From DASUCS01 sp041166745 (GTDB lineage Bacteria; Actinomycetota; Acidimicrobiia; Acidimicrobiales; JACDCH01), in NCBI GenBank assembly GCA_041166745.1, contig JBEEGH010000005.1:1-64000 (forward strand): a stretch of DNA of 64,000 nucleotides, in the 5' to 3' direction. The notes under the pieces were generated by a model. It searched no databases. It worked only from the letters and a program-made list of their open reading frames with translations, and was not told where the DNA came from. Shown here piece after piece: positions 8,785-17,420 of this stretch; the stretch's first letter is position 1, and each line of letters begins with the position of its first letter. The position numbers and the translations under genes are program-made.

Positions 8785-9221
8785 TGAAGGCGCTCCGCTG
8801 CGAGCCGGTACAGCCGGTTGAGAAATCGCGGCCATCCGTTCTCGTGACGGTCACGGCGCTCCGCGGACGGAAACCCCGTCTGAACGATCGTCATCCGAGT
8901 CTTCGCGCCGATGGCCTCGAAAGTGACTGCCACCTCGGTATGTGTCCTGGAACCGTCCGGGGCGATGAACTCATCGGCAAACCGAAGGCGGTGCGGGCGG
9001 TCAACCTCCGCGTAGGACATGACCTCGGTACACAAGGTGCCTGGCGAACCGAACGTCAAACTCGTCGCACCGCCGACGCGAACGTCGGACTCTGCGATGT
9101 GGACCTCCCATGTCGCGTCGATCCGCCACCAGTCCTGCATCGCCGCCGGGTCGACGAAGGCATCGAAGAGCTCGGCTGGGGAGGCGTCGAGCAGTCGTTC
9201 GATTCGAAGGTCGTGCGTCAC
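8781..9221 (-). CDS. SRPBCC/AHSA1-family protein
   Basis: 146 residues from GTG 9221, chosen because it overlaps the ArsR stop as GTGA. It opens THDLRIERLLDASPAELFDAF and contains WWRIDATWEVHIAESDVRVGG and the C-terminal NGWPRFLNRLYRLA helix typical of the activator-of-Hsp90-like START-fold group. These small proteins bind hydrophobic ligands in a helix-grip pocket. ArsR-AHSA1 pairs are common in actinobacteria, and the ligand is generally unknown. Confidence 0.85.
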   Translation of the reverse strand: MTHDLRIERLLDASPAELFDAFVDPAAMQDWWRIDATWEVHIAESDVRVGGATSLTFGSPGTLCTEVMSYAEVDRPHRLRFADEFIAPDGSRTHTEVAVTFEAIGAKTRMTIVQTGFPSAERRDRHENGWPRFLNRLYRLAAERLQ

Positions 9222-9553
9222 TGACTTCTCCCTCTCGTCGACACAACGTGCCGTTCTAGATTCCGGATCCGATCGTCCCAGCGGCGGCGAGCCGACGTAA
9301 TCCATTCAGCCGCCTCATCGAGTGCAGTTCGATTCAGTTCGCACTCTCGCGTTCGTCCAGACTTCGTTGTCGTCACAAGTCGAGCGGCCTCGAGCACGCG
9401 CAGGTGCTTGAGCACTGCTGGCAGCGACATGTCGAACGGCTGCGCGAGCTCCGATACCGACGCGGGGCCCGCCGCGAGGCGCTCCACGATGTCGCGGCGT
9501 GTTGGATCCGCCATCGCGGCAAACGCCCGGTCGAGTTCAAGACACTGAACCAT
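9218..9553 (-). CDS. ArsR-family winged-helix regulator
   Basis: 111 residues, ATG 9553. It shows AMADPTRRDIVERLAAGPASVSEL, then a recognition helix DMSLPAVLKHLRVLE and wing RTRECELN. No metal-binding CxC is present, so it belongs to the ArsR group usually paired with AHSA1-like proteins rather than to metal sensors. It is first in an operon of three overlapping genes and probably autoregulates. The message is likely leaderless (see the -10 at 9561-9566). Confidence 0.9.
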   Translation of the reverse strand: MVQCLELDRAFAAMADPTRRDIVERLAAGPASVSELAQPFDMSLPAVLKHLRVLEAARLVTTTKSGRTRECELNRTALDEAAEWITSARRRWDDRIRNLERHVVSTRGRSQ

Positions 9554-9560
9554 CTAGTAA

Positions 9561-9566
9561 AGTATA
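9561..9566 (-). promoter_or_regulatory. -10 element of the ArsR operon
   Basis: Read on the reverse strand this is TATACT, one base from consensus, placed seven bases before the ATG at 9553. Transcription would begin at or next to the start codon, giving a leaderless message. No good -35 is visible at the expected distance. Confidence 0.5.
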
Positions 9567-9893
9567 CAGCGGCTGTCGCCGGGCATCCATCGCCGAAGCG
9601 AACTTCCTCAAGTTCGCTGTCGGGCGGTGATGCGCTCCGAACCTGCGCTCAAGAATCCGACTCGAGACAGACCGCACGGCGCTCCGATCGGCGCGTCGCG
9701 AGCGGTGTCAGGCGATGAGGTACTCGAGAGCGAGGGCATCACTGAGCAGCGTTCTTCGCGTTTGCCTACTCGCGTCCCACATAGAGGACGGCGATGTCGA
9801 CCGGCTCCGACGACGAGCCAGGCCGTGCGCCCCGATCCGGCGTTCGGGGACTCCGTGGCTCTGCCCGTCGCCTCGACGAAGCAAGATCTGTCG

Positions 9894-10496
9894 GTGGCGC
9901 ATGTAGAGGATGTCGCGGACGCTCCGCTCGACCAGCAGCTTCGTTCGCTCGAAGCAGCCGTCGCGACGAGCGTGGTTGCTAGGACGATCCTCGCCGAGAC
10001 ACCTACGCTGAACCTTCCCGGCTGGTATCTCGGCGCAGGCGCGATCACCGGATGCGTCTGGAACCTGCTGCATGGTTTCGACCCACGTCACGGCATCAAG
10101 GACTACGACCTCGTCTACTTTGACTCCGACGACCTCAGCTCCGAGAGCGAGACTGCGCTCGAACACCAAGCCAACCAGCTATTCCAAGACCTCGGTGTCC
10201 GCCTCGACGTGACGAACGAGGCGAGGGTCCACCTCTGGTATGAGGAGCGCTTCGGAAGAGCGATCGACCCCTATCGGTCAACCGAGCACGCCATCAGCAC
10301 ATGGCCGACCACGGCATCCAGCATCGGGGTGCGCCGCGAGAGCGGCCTGTTCACTGTCTGCGCGCCCTTCGGTCTGCGCGATCTCTTCGCGCTCGTCGTT
10401 CGACCAAACAAGGCGCTGATCAGCATCGACGTGTACGAAACGAAAGTTGTTCGCTGGCAAGCCGAATGGCCCGAGCTCGAAGTGCTCGAGTGGTAA
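9894..10496 (+). CDS. Nucleotidyltransferase-family protein (COG3575/DUF925-like)
   Basis: About 200 residues. The diagnostic stretch is LPGWYLGAGAITGCVWNLLHG followed by GIKDYDLVYFDSDD, where the two aspartates mimic the metal-binding acidic pair of the pol-beta nucleotidyltransferase fold. It ends with PFGLRDLFALVVRPNK. Family members are about 190-200 residues, which supports the GTG at 9894 over the in-frame GTG at 9855 or more distal ATGs, whose translation is Arg-rich. The function of the family is unknown. Confidence 0.75.
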   Translation: MAHVEDVADAPLDQQLRSLEAAVATSVVARTILAETPTLNLPGWYLGAGAITGCVWNLLHGFDPRHGIKDYDLVYFDSDDLSSESETALEHQANQLFQDLGVRLDVTNEARVHLWYEERFGRAIDPYRSTEHAISTWPTTASSIGVRRESGLFTVCAPFGLRDLFALVVRPNKALISIDVYETKVVRWQAEWPELEVLEW

Positions 10497-10560
10497 TGCG
10501 CCTCGCCGCGTAGCCGGGCTCCTAGACAGGTCGTTTGCTGTGGTCCCGCGTCCGACGTGC

Positions 10561-11151
10561 CTACCACGGGGCCAATTCGGGAGCCGGGGTCCGACCCAGA
10601 AGCCAGGCCAGGATGGCGCGCGGCTCCGCACGATCGGGCAGATCGCGCAACCGCTTCGGAAGCTCCGTACTCACGAATGCTGTTGGCCAGTCGGCAGGGA
10701 CGTAACCGGTACCGAGATCGACGTGGTGAACGAAGACGTCGCGCATGTGCCTGTCGACGAACTCAATCATCGACCGTTGCCCGGCGCTCGATGTCCCGCG
10801 GCGCAACCAGGCTTCATCAGGTAGTCGCTCCCAGGCGCGCTCCAGCGCGGAGAACCCGTCCGCGAGGAGCCCGCACAGTTCCGCGGCGGGTCTGTTGGAC
10901 CACGCCTCAGTCTCGGCCTCAGCAGCGGCTTGGCCTTCCGGGTACTGCCCCCGCAATTCGCCGACGACCGCACCCTCGAAGACCGCGACGTGCGACCGGC
11001 TCTTGTGGGCGAGATGCGCGATCACGCGGGCACGCGACCAACGTGGAAGCAGGCTCGGCTGGCGAATCTCGCTGTCGTCCAAGCTGGTCGCCGTGGTCAG
11101 CATCTCACCGTGACCGACGATTGCCGTCTCGATGGCGTCTCGAGGTCGCAT
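10561..11151 (-). CDS. Mycothiol-dependent maleylpyruvate isomerase-like protein
   Basis: 196 residues from ATG 11151 (MRPRDAIETAIVGHGEML). The domain core is PRWSRARVIAHLAHKSRSH near residue 40, with a first metal-ligand His, and FVDRHMRDVFVHHVDLGTGY near residue 130, which carries the acidic/His pair of the metal site. This is the MDMPI N-terminal domain, a cytosolic metal-dependent enzyme using mycothiol. It lies tail to tail with the nucleotidyltransferase-like gene. It is the second of three such paralogues here. Confidence 0.8.
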   Translation of the reverse strand: MRPRDAIETAIVGHGEMLTTATSLDDSEIRQPSLLPRWSRARVIAHLAHKSRSHVAVFEGAVVGELRGQYPEGQAAAEAETEAWSNRPAAELCGLLADGFSALERAWERLPDEAWLRRGTSSAGQRSMIEFVDRHMRDVFVHHVDLGTGYVPADWPTAFVSTELPKRLRDLPDRAEPRAILAWLLGRTPAPELAPW

Positions 11152-11167
11152 GCCCGAATCTAAGTCG

Positions 11168-11338
11168 CGTGACGAAGGCGGTGGTGATCTCGGCACCGTC
11201 CGACTCGACGCCATGGTCGATCCCAGCAACGATTCAGCGGTCGCCTTCTGGCAAGCGGTCGGCTTCGAAGTGGAGGTCGACGATGGTCGCTTCTGCTGTG
11301 AGCCCCTCACGACCTGCCCACAAAGCGCCGGTAGGTGA
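11168..11338 (+). pseudogene. C-terminal remnant of a GNAT acetyltransferase
   Basis: The frame encodes VRLDAMVDPSNDSAVAFWQ followed by AVGFEVEVDDGRFCCEP, which matches only the last strands of a GNAT domain (xxxxNxxAxxFWxxxGF). The region that should hold the acetyl-CoA loop is absent, and the sequence immediately upstream belongs to the divergent gene ending its start at 11151. No good start codon serves it. It looks like a truncated relic. The rest of the 302-bp gap to 11453 shows nothing else. Confidence 0.5.
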
Positions 11339-11453
11339 CGCGCTCGTACGACCCGCTCAGGGGAGGATGAAGGGTCGCCATCCGAGGCCGGAAATGGGAT
11401 GCCGGGTGCGTGTCGCGTAGTGCGTTACACCCCAGCTCCCGACGGCCGTTGTT

Positions 11454-11756
11454 TTAAGCGGTCTTGCGCGTTGCGTGCCCGACTGCCTTCGCCACCCGCA
11501 CGTATCCGTCAGCGGCGCGTTGCTCATAGGTGCGCACAACTTCGTGCTCTGTGCCAACGGTGTCCGCATCCTGCAGCAGCAGTTCAGCTTCGACGCGCAT
11601 CATTGCGCGCTGCAAGGGCTGACCGACCTCGCGCTCGAGCGTCGCGGAGTAGTGACACATCCCATCATGGCCGATGGTCATCGAGTCTTGAACTGCGAAC
11701 AGGCCGGGCAGCAGGTCGTCGATCCGCTCGCCATAGACGATCTCAGAAGTGTTCAT
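11454..11756 (-). CDS. Conserved hypothetical protein, 100 residues
   Basis: Starts MNTSEIVYGERIDDLLPGLF at ATG 11756. It is soluble and mixed alpha/beta by composition, with paired Met/His/Cys residues (TIGHDGMCHYSATL) but no motif I recognise. Codon usage and the purine-rich upstream site look real. It is one of three small minus-strand units before the tRNAs. Function unknown. Confidence 0.6.
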   Translation of the reverse strand: MNTSEIVYGERIDDLLPGLFAVQDSMTIGHDGMCHYSATLEREVGQPLQRAMMRVEAELLLQDADTVGTEHEVVRTYEQRAADGYVRVAKAVGHATRKTA

Positions 11757-11796
11757 GCGGACACCCTAAGGACCAGGTGTGACAGTGAACCCGGCC

Positions 11797-12123
11797 TCAG
11801 CCGAAGAAGAGGCAATGGGGATCGGCTTCGACCTCGTCGAGGAGTTCCTCGATCTCGAATGTTGGTGTCACCTGAACGATGTGCCATTTGCTGTCGCGAT
11901 CGGCCCAATACAAGGCCCACACTTGAGTGCGAGGGTCGTACCGAAACTGCGCACTCGGGACGCGTAGCCACTCGGCCTCGTCCGGCATGCGAGTGCATTC
12001 GAAGATCGTGAGCGTGTTACCGCTGGCCGTCGCCTCGAGCCGTGCGCGATCTCGGAACTCCGGGCGGTCGCGTTCCTCGCACCACCGCTGGACGAGCTTC
12101 ACGGCCTCGCCGGGAACGGCCAT
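11797..12123 (-). CDS. DUF3024-like protein
   Basis: 108 residues from ATG 12123 (MAVPGEAVKLVQRWCEERDRP). The segments RLEATASGNTLTIFECTRM and RYDPRTQVWALYWADRDSKWH are characteristic of a small actinobacterial family I associate with DUF3024. It ends VEADPHCLFFG. No catalytic motif is apparent. The frame stays open through the tRNA-Lys gene upstream, but starting there would translate a tRNA, so the shorter start is used. Confidence 0.7.
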   Translation of the reverse strand: MAVPGEAVKLVQRWCEERDRPEFRDRARLEATASGNTLTIFECTRMPDEAEWLRVPSAQFRYDPRTQVWALYWADRDSKWHIVQVTPTFEIEELLDEVEADPHCLFFG

Positions 12124-12203
12124 GCGTCCACCGTAGAGGACCGCTCTCGCCAGCAGTTTGTCCTGCGATACGAAAATTTCTGGTGGTGCTCGTCGTCGGT
12201 CCG

Positions 12204-12275
12204 TGCGCCCCCTGGGATTCGAACCCAGAACCTGCGGATTAAGAGTCCGTTGCTCTGCCATTGAGCTAGAGGCGC
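12204..12275 (-). tRNA. tRNA-Lys (anticodon CTT)
   Basis: The reverse complement folds into a cloverleaf: acceptor GCGCCTC/GGGGCGC (one T-G pair), D-arm AGCTCAATGGCAGAGC, anticodon stem ACGGA/TCCGC with loop CTCTTAA, and T-arm CTGGG-TTCGAAT-CCCAG. The CCA is not encoded. It decodes AAG. Confidence 0.95.
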
Positions 12276-12308
12276 AATAGGCGGACGAAGCTACTCGTCC
12301 ACCGTTGG

Positions 12309-12384
12309 GGTGACCGAGGGGACTTGAACCCCCGACCTCCAGGGCCACAACCTGGCGCTCTAACCGAGCTGAGCTACGGCCACC
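12309..12384 (-). tRNA. tRNA-His (anticodon GTG)
   Basis: The reverse complement gives a cloverleaf with the extra 5' G (-1) expected of tRNA-His opposite a C discriminator, anticodon stem CCAGG/CCTGG, loop TTGTGGC, and T-arm GGGGG-TTCAAGT-CCCC. It sits 33 bp upstream of tRNA-Lys on the same strand, so the two are probably co-transcribed. Confidence 0.95.
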
Positions 12385-12436
12385 ATGTGGAGCGGTCAGT
12401 GTAGGTGAGCCGCGCGGGCCGTCTGGTACCCGAATG

Positions 12437-13318
12437 TCAGGCGAGGGCCACGCACCGGACCGCGCCCACGCCGCTCGCCGCGAGGTCCCATGACGTTCCG
12501 GCGTCCTGGGAGATGAAGACGCGACCGTCGTCGGTTCCGATCGCGACGGTGGCTCCGCTGGCCGCAAGTTGAAAGGTGTCGATGTTGCCCTCGAACCACT
12601 CGGGAAGACCGTTGTCGCAACGAGTGAAACGGTGCGAGCCGTCCAGTGGGCGCACGTACACCGCGCCATGTCGGGTGAACGGACCGGTCGATGCCGTTAC
12701 GAGTGCGATGTCGTCGGCGATGGCCACGGCGCGGCAGTAGGTGTCGTGCAGGCCATCGGTCGACCACGTGAACGTCCGACCTCCGTCCTCGCTCTGGCCA
12801 AAGCCAACGGCGGCCGCCGCGACGACGACATCGGTTTCATCGCGACTCGCAAGGATCTGGTGCGTGTCCTGCTCGACGTCGATCACCTCGCGCCAGGTGT
12901 CGTCGTCCTCGCCTCGCCACACACCGCCGACGTGAACGTTGACGAGCGGCGACCCGTCGCCCGTCACGGTGATCGACCGCGTGTCGGGCGGCCCGCCCCA
13001 CGGCGTGTACCACTCGTTGCGTGACGGGATCCGGTCGAATGACCCGACGGGCGCTGCCGTGGTCGCGTCGCGCCCGAGCTCGAGCAGCCGTGCTTCCGCG
13101 GTGCCGATCAGCACGCCGCGCCGGGTCGTGGCCAGACACATCGCCGGCCGCGACGTGGTGATCGCGAACCGGGGGTCGTCGATGGCAACAACTCCTTCGC
13201 GATCCACGATCGCCCAGCCGCCGTCGACCGCGGTCACGTCGCCCTTGAGCAGCCACTCGACCTCGCCGTCGTCTCCGAGGCGACCGAGCCCGGCGGGGGT
13301 GCCGACAAGGATCTGCAT
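12437..13318 (-). CDS. BNR/YVTN-type beta-propeller protein
   Basis: 293 residues from ATG 13318 (MQILVGTPAGLGRLGDDGEV). Repeated blade-like strands are visible. Asp-box motifs of the sialidase type appear as SEDGGRTFTWSTDGL and SQDAGTSWDLAASG. There is no signal peptide, so it is probably cytosolic. Such propellers resemble exo-sialidase or photosystem-assembly-factor folds without conserved catalytic residues and generally serve as binding scaffolds. No partner is evident. Confidence 0.7.
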   Translation of the reverse strand: MQILVGTPAGLGRLGDDGEVEWLLKGDVTAVDGGWAIVDREGVVAIDDPRFAITTSRPAMCLATTRRGVLIGTAEARLLELGRDATTAAPVGSFDRIPSRNEWYTPWGGPPDTRSITVTGDGSPLVNVHVGGVWRGEDDDTWREVIDVEQDTHQILASRDETDVVVAAAAVGFGQSEDGGRTFTWSTDGLHDTYCRAVAIADDIALVTASTGPFTRHGAVYVRPLDGSHRFTRCDNGLPEWFEGNIDTFQLAASGATVAIGTDDGRVFISQDAGTSWDLAASGVGAVRCVALA

Positions 13319-13425
13319 GGGCCAAGTATGCGTTGGGCGAGCGCCGTCGCGCGCTGAAGAGGCTGGTTGCATGCGCTCGCTGAGACGCACGCCGGCGCGG
13401 GGGCGCGGCCGGTGCGCTGTGCTCA

Positions 13426-14484
13426 TTGGAGGACTCGCCTATCGGCTCGTCCTCGCTATACGCGACACTCGCGCTCGTGGCACACACGGTGGTGGAGTTC
13501 GGCAGCTTGCTGGGTGACGAAGGCGCGGCGGCCATCGTCGATCTGTGCGAGCGCTTCGCCCGATACGGGATGTACAGCCGGGAGCACGTCGATTCCGACA
13601 TCGGCCGGGGGTTGTCGCAGCGCCACGACGCGGCCTCGAACTTCGTCCGCACCGGTGGACGGTTCGCCAGCGACGAGCCGGTTGCCACGCTGGCCGCTCG
13701 CACGAATTACTTCCGTGAGGAATACGCCTACGGGTCCACGCCGATCATCGACGGGATCGAGCCGTACCTCTTTCACGACGGCTTCGTCGACGCCGCTCGC
13801 ACGGTGCACGACCGGCCAGTGATCGAGCCGGCGATCGTCTTCGCCAACCTCATGGTTCCGGGCCAGGAGTTGGCGGTGCACACCGACGTGCCCGAGTTCC
13901 GCGGTTGCAATCGCAAGGTGATGCCGCAATGGCTGCTGGTTGCGATGCATCACTCCGGTCTGTTCGACGCATGGCGCATGCCGATTGCCACCGGCGTCGC
14001 GTGGTTCCACGACTGCGCGGGCGGCGAGTTCTGCTTCTATCCCGACGGGGCCGCGGGTGCCCCTGTCGCGAAGGCGGTGGCGTACGACACCGCGTTGCTG
14101 TTCGACGCGGACAGCGTCTTCCACGGAGTCGATCGCATCGATGCAGACGGCGCCGGCCGCGACATCGCGCCGCTGCGCCCTGGCATGACGCTCGACTTCG
14201 ATGGCGATCGTCAATGGCTCGTGCACGACGGTGACAACGTCGTCGCCAACTACAAGTGGGACGAACTGCGCTTCAGTGTGTCCTGGAAGGCGTACTGCTT
14301 CGAGGACGAACGCGAGCAGCAGACATGGCGCGAGCATGCCGACGACCTCACGCTCGACTTCGTCGTCGACCGGCTGGTCGATGACCTGCGGGCGCGCGGC
14401 CGCATCGACGGCGACAGGCCGGGCAATCCCGACCTCGGCTTGCTGATCATCGAGGAATACATCCGATTCCCGACTCCCGCCTGA
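13426..14484 (+). CDS. Putative 2OG/Fe(II)-oxygenase-like protein
   Basis: 352 residues with a TTG start at 13426; GTG 13477 is an alternative, and neither has a well-spaced ribosome site. The centre contains MVPGQELAVHTDVPEFRG (HxD) and, about 80 residues later, FDADSVFHGVDR (distal His) plus RFSVSWKAYCF near the end. This ordering matches the HxD...H iron site of cupin-type 2OG oxygenases, but I cannot place it in a named family. Its stop overlaps the putative CTG start of the next gene, suggesting coupled translation with a methyltransferase. Confidence 0.55.
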   Translation: MEDSPIGSSSLYATLALVAHTVVEFGSLLGDEGAAAIVDLCERFARYGMYSREHVDSDIGRGLSQRHDAASNFVRTGGRFASDEPVATLAARTNYFREEYAYGSTPIIDGIEPYLFHDGFVDAARTVHDRPVIEPAIVFANLMVPGQELAVHTDVPEFRGCNRKVMPQWLLVAMHHSGLFDAWRMPIATGVAWFHDCAGGEFCFYPDGAAGAPVAKAVAYDTALLFDADSVFHGVDRIDADGAGRDIAPLRPGMTLDFDGDRQWLVHDGDNVVANYKWDELRFSVSWKAYCFEDEREQQTWREHADDLTLDFVVDRLVDDLRARGRIDGDRPGNPDLGLLIIEEYIRFPTPA

Positions 14485-15356
14485 CACGAGGCCGGGCGCT
14501 CGAGCGTCCGAGCCTGACCGCGGAGGCCGTCACCCTGGCCCGCGCTGGGGAGCAGACGCGACCTGAAGCCGAACGGATCATCGACGATCCGTACGCGCGC
14601 AGGTTCCTGCGTCCATCAGGCCGTGCCGCCCTCGCCGCCTGGAACGCCTCGTCGGCGGCATCGGGACTCCTCGATCGCATCGGCACTGCGTTTGTCGCCT
14701 GCCGGCACCGCTTCATCGACGACCACCTGCTGGCTGCGCTCGACGCCGGCGCGGAGCAACTGGTGTTGCTGGGCGCCGGCTACGACGCCCGCGCCTACCG
14801 GTTCTGCGAGCAGTTGGATGGACGGCCGGTGTTCGAAGTCGATCTGGCGGCGACGAGTCGGCGCAAGGCCGGCATCATCGAACGCAATCGCAAGCATTTT
14901 CCCGACGCCAACGTGCATCGCGTCGAAATCGACTTCGAGACGCAGGCGCTCTCCGACACGTTGCTGTCGGCGGGATTCCACAGGGGCGCGCCCACGTTCG
15001 TGGTGTGGGAGGGCGTGATTCCGTATCTCACGCGCGTGGCCATCAAGTCCACCATCGGAGCGTTGCACGACCTCTGCGGCGACGGGTCCATGCTGGCGAT
15101 GGACTGTTGGTTCATGGTCGACGCGCCTGGTCCACTCGGGAGCGCGCGTCGCGCCGCGCCCGGGGCGATTGCGCTCATCGGCGAGCCGGTGACGTTCGGG
15201 ATGCACCCCGAGGACATGCCCGACTTTCTGCGACGGCTGGGCTACGAAGTCGCTGACCTCGCCGACGCCGCCGAGCTCGAAGCTCGCTATTGCCGCGACG
15301 GTCGGACCGTCGAGCCGTCGCTCTTCGTCGTCGCGGCGCGGCGCGTCACCGGCTGA
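14481..15356 (+). CDS. LCMT/PPM1-type O-methyltransferase with an unusual start
   Basis: The protein reads TAEAVTLARAGEQTRPEAER then IIDDPYARRFL, the diagnostic N-terminus of the leucine-carboxyl-methyltransferase-like (TIGR00027) family, followed by motif I LVLLGAGYDARAYRF and FVVWEGVIPYL. No ATG, GTG or TTG exists in frame between the upstream gene and GTG 14763, which lies past the conserved N-terminus. CTG 14481 overlaps the upstream TGA as CTGA and is the most economical start (291 residues). The alternative is a 5'-truncated or frameshifted gene. The methyl acceptor is unknown. Confidence 0.7.
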   Translation: MTRGRALERPSLTAEAVTLARAGEQTRPEAERIIDDPYARRFLRPSGRAALAAWNASSAASGLLDRIGTAFVACRHRFIDDHLLAALDAGAEQLVLLGAGYDARAYRFCEQLDGRPVFEVDLAATSRRKAGIIERNRKHFPDANVHRVEIDFETQALSDTLLSAGFHRGAPTFVVWEGVIPYLTRVAIKSTIGALHDLCGDGSMLAMDCWFMVDAPGPLGSARRAAPGAIALIGEPVTFGMHPEDMPDFLRRLGYEVADLADAAELEARYCRDGRTVEPSLFVVAARRVTG

Positions 15357-16431
15357 GGACGAAGAGCTCCACCGTTGTGTCGATGCCTCGCAGTGCGTGA
15401 TGTCCGATTGACTCGGTGACGAAGCCTGCGACAGGACGGTCGACCAGCACGTGTCCCGGCTCGGCCAGCTTCACGGCGCGGGCAGTTAGGTTCACCGTCG
15501 GACCGAAGTAGTCGCCGTCGCGGCTCAGCACGGCCCCGGACGTGATGGCACCGCGCAGCCGGGTGAGGATCGGGTGCCGGTCGACGAACTCGCACAGGTC
15601 GAGGGCCGCAGAGCAGGCGGCAACAGGGTCGGCGGTGGCATACATGACGGCATCGCCGATCATCTTGATGACTCGGCCTCCGCCATCGGTGATGCGATCG
15701 CTGGCCGCCTCCTCGAACTCGTTCACGGCCCGCGCCAGGCGGTCGGTCGGCAGATCCTGCGACCAGGCCGTGAAGCCGACAAGGTCCAGGAATCCGATGG
15801 ACAGCCGCAGCTCGGCGAAGCCGCCGGCCTGGTCGCGCGTCGTGCGGGTCCGCATCGTGGCGATCGCGGCATGACGTGCGAACATCGGTTTGAAGATCTC
15901 CGGCAGAGACATGAGGATCTCGGTCGCCTCGAAGCTCGCTCTCGCGAGCTCGATCGGTTTGCTGTGCTCGAGCACGAGTGGTCCCTCGACGTTCACCAGG
16001 AACCCGGATACAGCTGCCTCGGCAATCCTGGCCATCGACGACCCCATGACGCGGGTGAATTGCAGCGCGGCGTCGAAGCCGAGCAGGTCGATGCCGACCT
16101 TGAACACGCCCAGCAGGAACAGGTCGCCCTCGCCGAAGACCGCTCCATCGTGCGCGACTGGTGGCAGGCCAACCGCGCGCCACACGCGGTCGAGTTGTTC
16201 GAGGCTGAGCCCGACCCGGTCAGCTGCCTCGGTCCGGCTCGCGACCTTGGGCTCGTTGAGCAAGCGGTCGCTCGCCGCGGCATTCAGCGACCGTGTGGCG
16301 CTGCTCGCGATGAGGTCGTTCAGGGTTGCGCCGCGGTCGGTGAGGTACTCGAGGAGTTGGAGTCGGTCCTCCGCGTCAGGCGCGGCCGGGTCGAGGAGTC
16401 CAGCGGCGATCCACGCGTCGTGTTGACTCAT
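15346..16431 (-). CDS. Class III adenylate/guanylate cyclase with a regulatory N-terminus
   Basis: 361 residues from ATG 16431, overlapping the stop of the oxidoreductase gene (ATGA). Residues about 1-190 form an alpha-helical domain (DRVWRAVGLPPVAHDG) resembling the N-terminal regulatory region of Rv1264-type cyclases. The catalytic domain begins at SIGFLDLVGFTAWSQ (metal Asp), with GGRVIKMIGDAVMYA (substrate Lys, second metal Asp) and GPTVNLTARAV (transition-state Asn/Arg). All catalytic positions are present and the Lys suggests ATP. It converges on the methyltransferase gene with an 11-bp overlap. Confidence 0.85.
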   Translation of the reverse strand: MSQHDAWIAAGLLDPAAPDAEDRLQLLEYLTDRGATLNDLIASSATRSLNAAASDRLLNEPKVASRTEAADRVGLSLEQLDRVWRAVGLPPVAHDGAVFGEGDLFLLGVFKVGIDLLGFDAALQFTRVMGSSMARIAEAAVSGFLVNVEGPLVLEHSKPIELARASFEATEILMSLPEIFKPMFARHAAIATMRTRTTRDQAGGFAELRLSIGFLDLVGFTAWSQDLPTDRLARAVNEFEEAASDRITDGGGRVIKMIGDAVMYATADPVAACSAALDLCEFVDRHPILTRLRGAITSGAVLSRDGDYFGPTVNLTARAVKLAEPGHVLVDRPVAGFVTESIGHHALRGIDTTVELFVLSR

Positions 16432-17420
16432 GCGGATGGCTGGCGGGGTTCGAGACCGGCGGCGGTGTAGACGGCGTCGATCACCCGCATGTTGGCGATC
16501 GCGTCGTCGGTGTTCGTGATGACCGGTTCGTCGCGCAGCACGGCCGCGGCGAAGGCGCGCAGCTGGCACTCGTAGGTGGTCACCTTCGGAAGGCGACCTT
16601 GCTTCTGCTTTCCGGCCTGGGTTCGCACCGTGAGCCGGTGGAAGTACTGCGGCGCCCAGGGATTGAACACGCGCATGACGCCCTTGGTGCCCTTGACCTC
16701 CGCGCCGAGACGAAGGAACTGTCCCGAGAGCATCGACGCGGTGATGCGACCCGAACTGCCATCTGGGAGTTGCATGTCCGCCCGCAGCCACCGATCGACG
16801 CCAGCGGACCGTTCGCGCGCCGACGCGCTGACCACCGTCGGTTCGGCCTTCGCCAACGATCGCAGCAGGTGGATCGTGTAGCAGCCGACGTCCATCGTCG
16901 ATCCGCCTGCGAGGTCGAGTTGCCAGCGGATGTCGCGGCGCGACAGCAACGGAATCACCATCCATGTGTGGATGTGCTCGATCTCGCCGAGCGTGCCGTC
17001 GTTTGCGATCTCGACCATGCGGTCGGCGAGCGGGTGGTAGCGGTAGTGAAACGCTTCCATCACGACGAGCCCGGTCCGCTTCTCGACCTTCTGTACCTCG
17101 AGGGCCTCGTCGGCGTTCGCGGTGAACGGCTTCTCACACAGCACGTGCTTACCGGCCTCGAGCGCGGCGATGGTCCACTTGCCGTGCAGGCCGTTGGGGA
17201 GCGGGTTGTAGATCGCGTCGATGTCAGGATCGGCCAGCAGCGCGCCGTAGCTGTCGTGTACACGCCCGATGCCGTGCTTGCTCGCGAACGTGCTCGCCTT
17301 CGCCTTGTCTCTCGCGGCCACGGCCACGACCTCGACATCGTCGACCCGTCGCGCTGGCTTGATGAGAGCGGGCGGAGCGATCTTGGCGGCGCCGAGAATG
17401 CCGATGCGTAGGGGTGCCAT
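16428..17420 (-). CDS. Gfo/Idh/MocA-family oxidoreductase
   Basis: 330 residues from ATG 17420 (MAPLRIGILGAAKIAPPAL). The Rossmann GILGAAKIA (GxGxxG variant), IYNPLPNGLHGKW and the catalytic EKPFTANADEA (EKP) motif define the family, with FHYRYHPL and GCYTIHLLRSL following. It is an NAD(P)-dependent dehydrogenase probably acting on a sugar, inositol or a dihydrodiol-like compound. It is translationally coupled to the downstream cyclase, an unusual pairing. Confidence 0.9.
   Translation of the reverse strand: MAPLRIGILGAAKIAPPALIKPARRVDDVEVVAVAARDKAKASTFASKHGIGRVHDSYGALLADPDIDAIYNPLPNGLHGKWTIAALEAGKHVLCEKPFTANADEALEVQKVEKRTGLVVMEAFHYRYHPLADRMVEIANDGTLGEIEHIHTWMVIPLLSRRDIRWQLDLAGGSTMDVGCYTIHLLRSLAKAEPTVVSASARERSAGVDRWLRADMQLPDGSSGRITASMLSGQFLRLGAEVKGTKGVMRVFNPWAPQYFHRLTVRTQAGKQKQGRLPKVTTYECQLRAFAAAVLRDEPVITNTDDAIANMRVIDAVYTAAGLEPRQPSA

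Noticed and set aside
12124..12669. N-terminal extension of the DUF3024-like gene across the tRNAs
   Set aside because: The open frame reads straight through tRNA-Lys and tRNA-His and is Arg/Ser/Pro-rich; the real start is ATG 12123.
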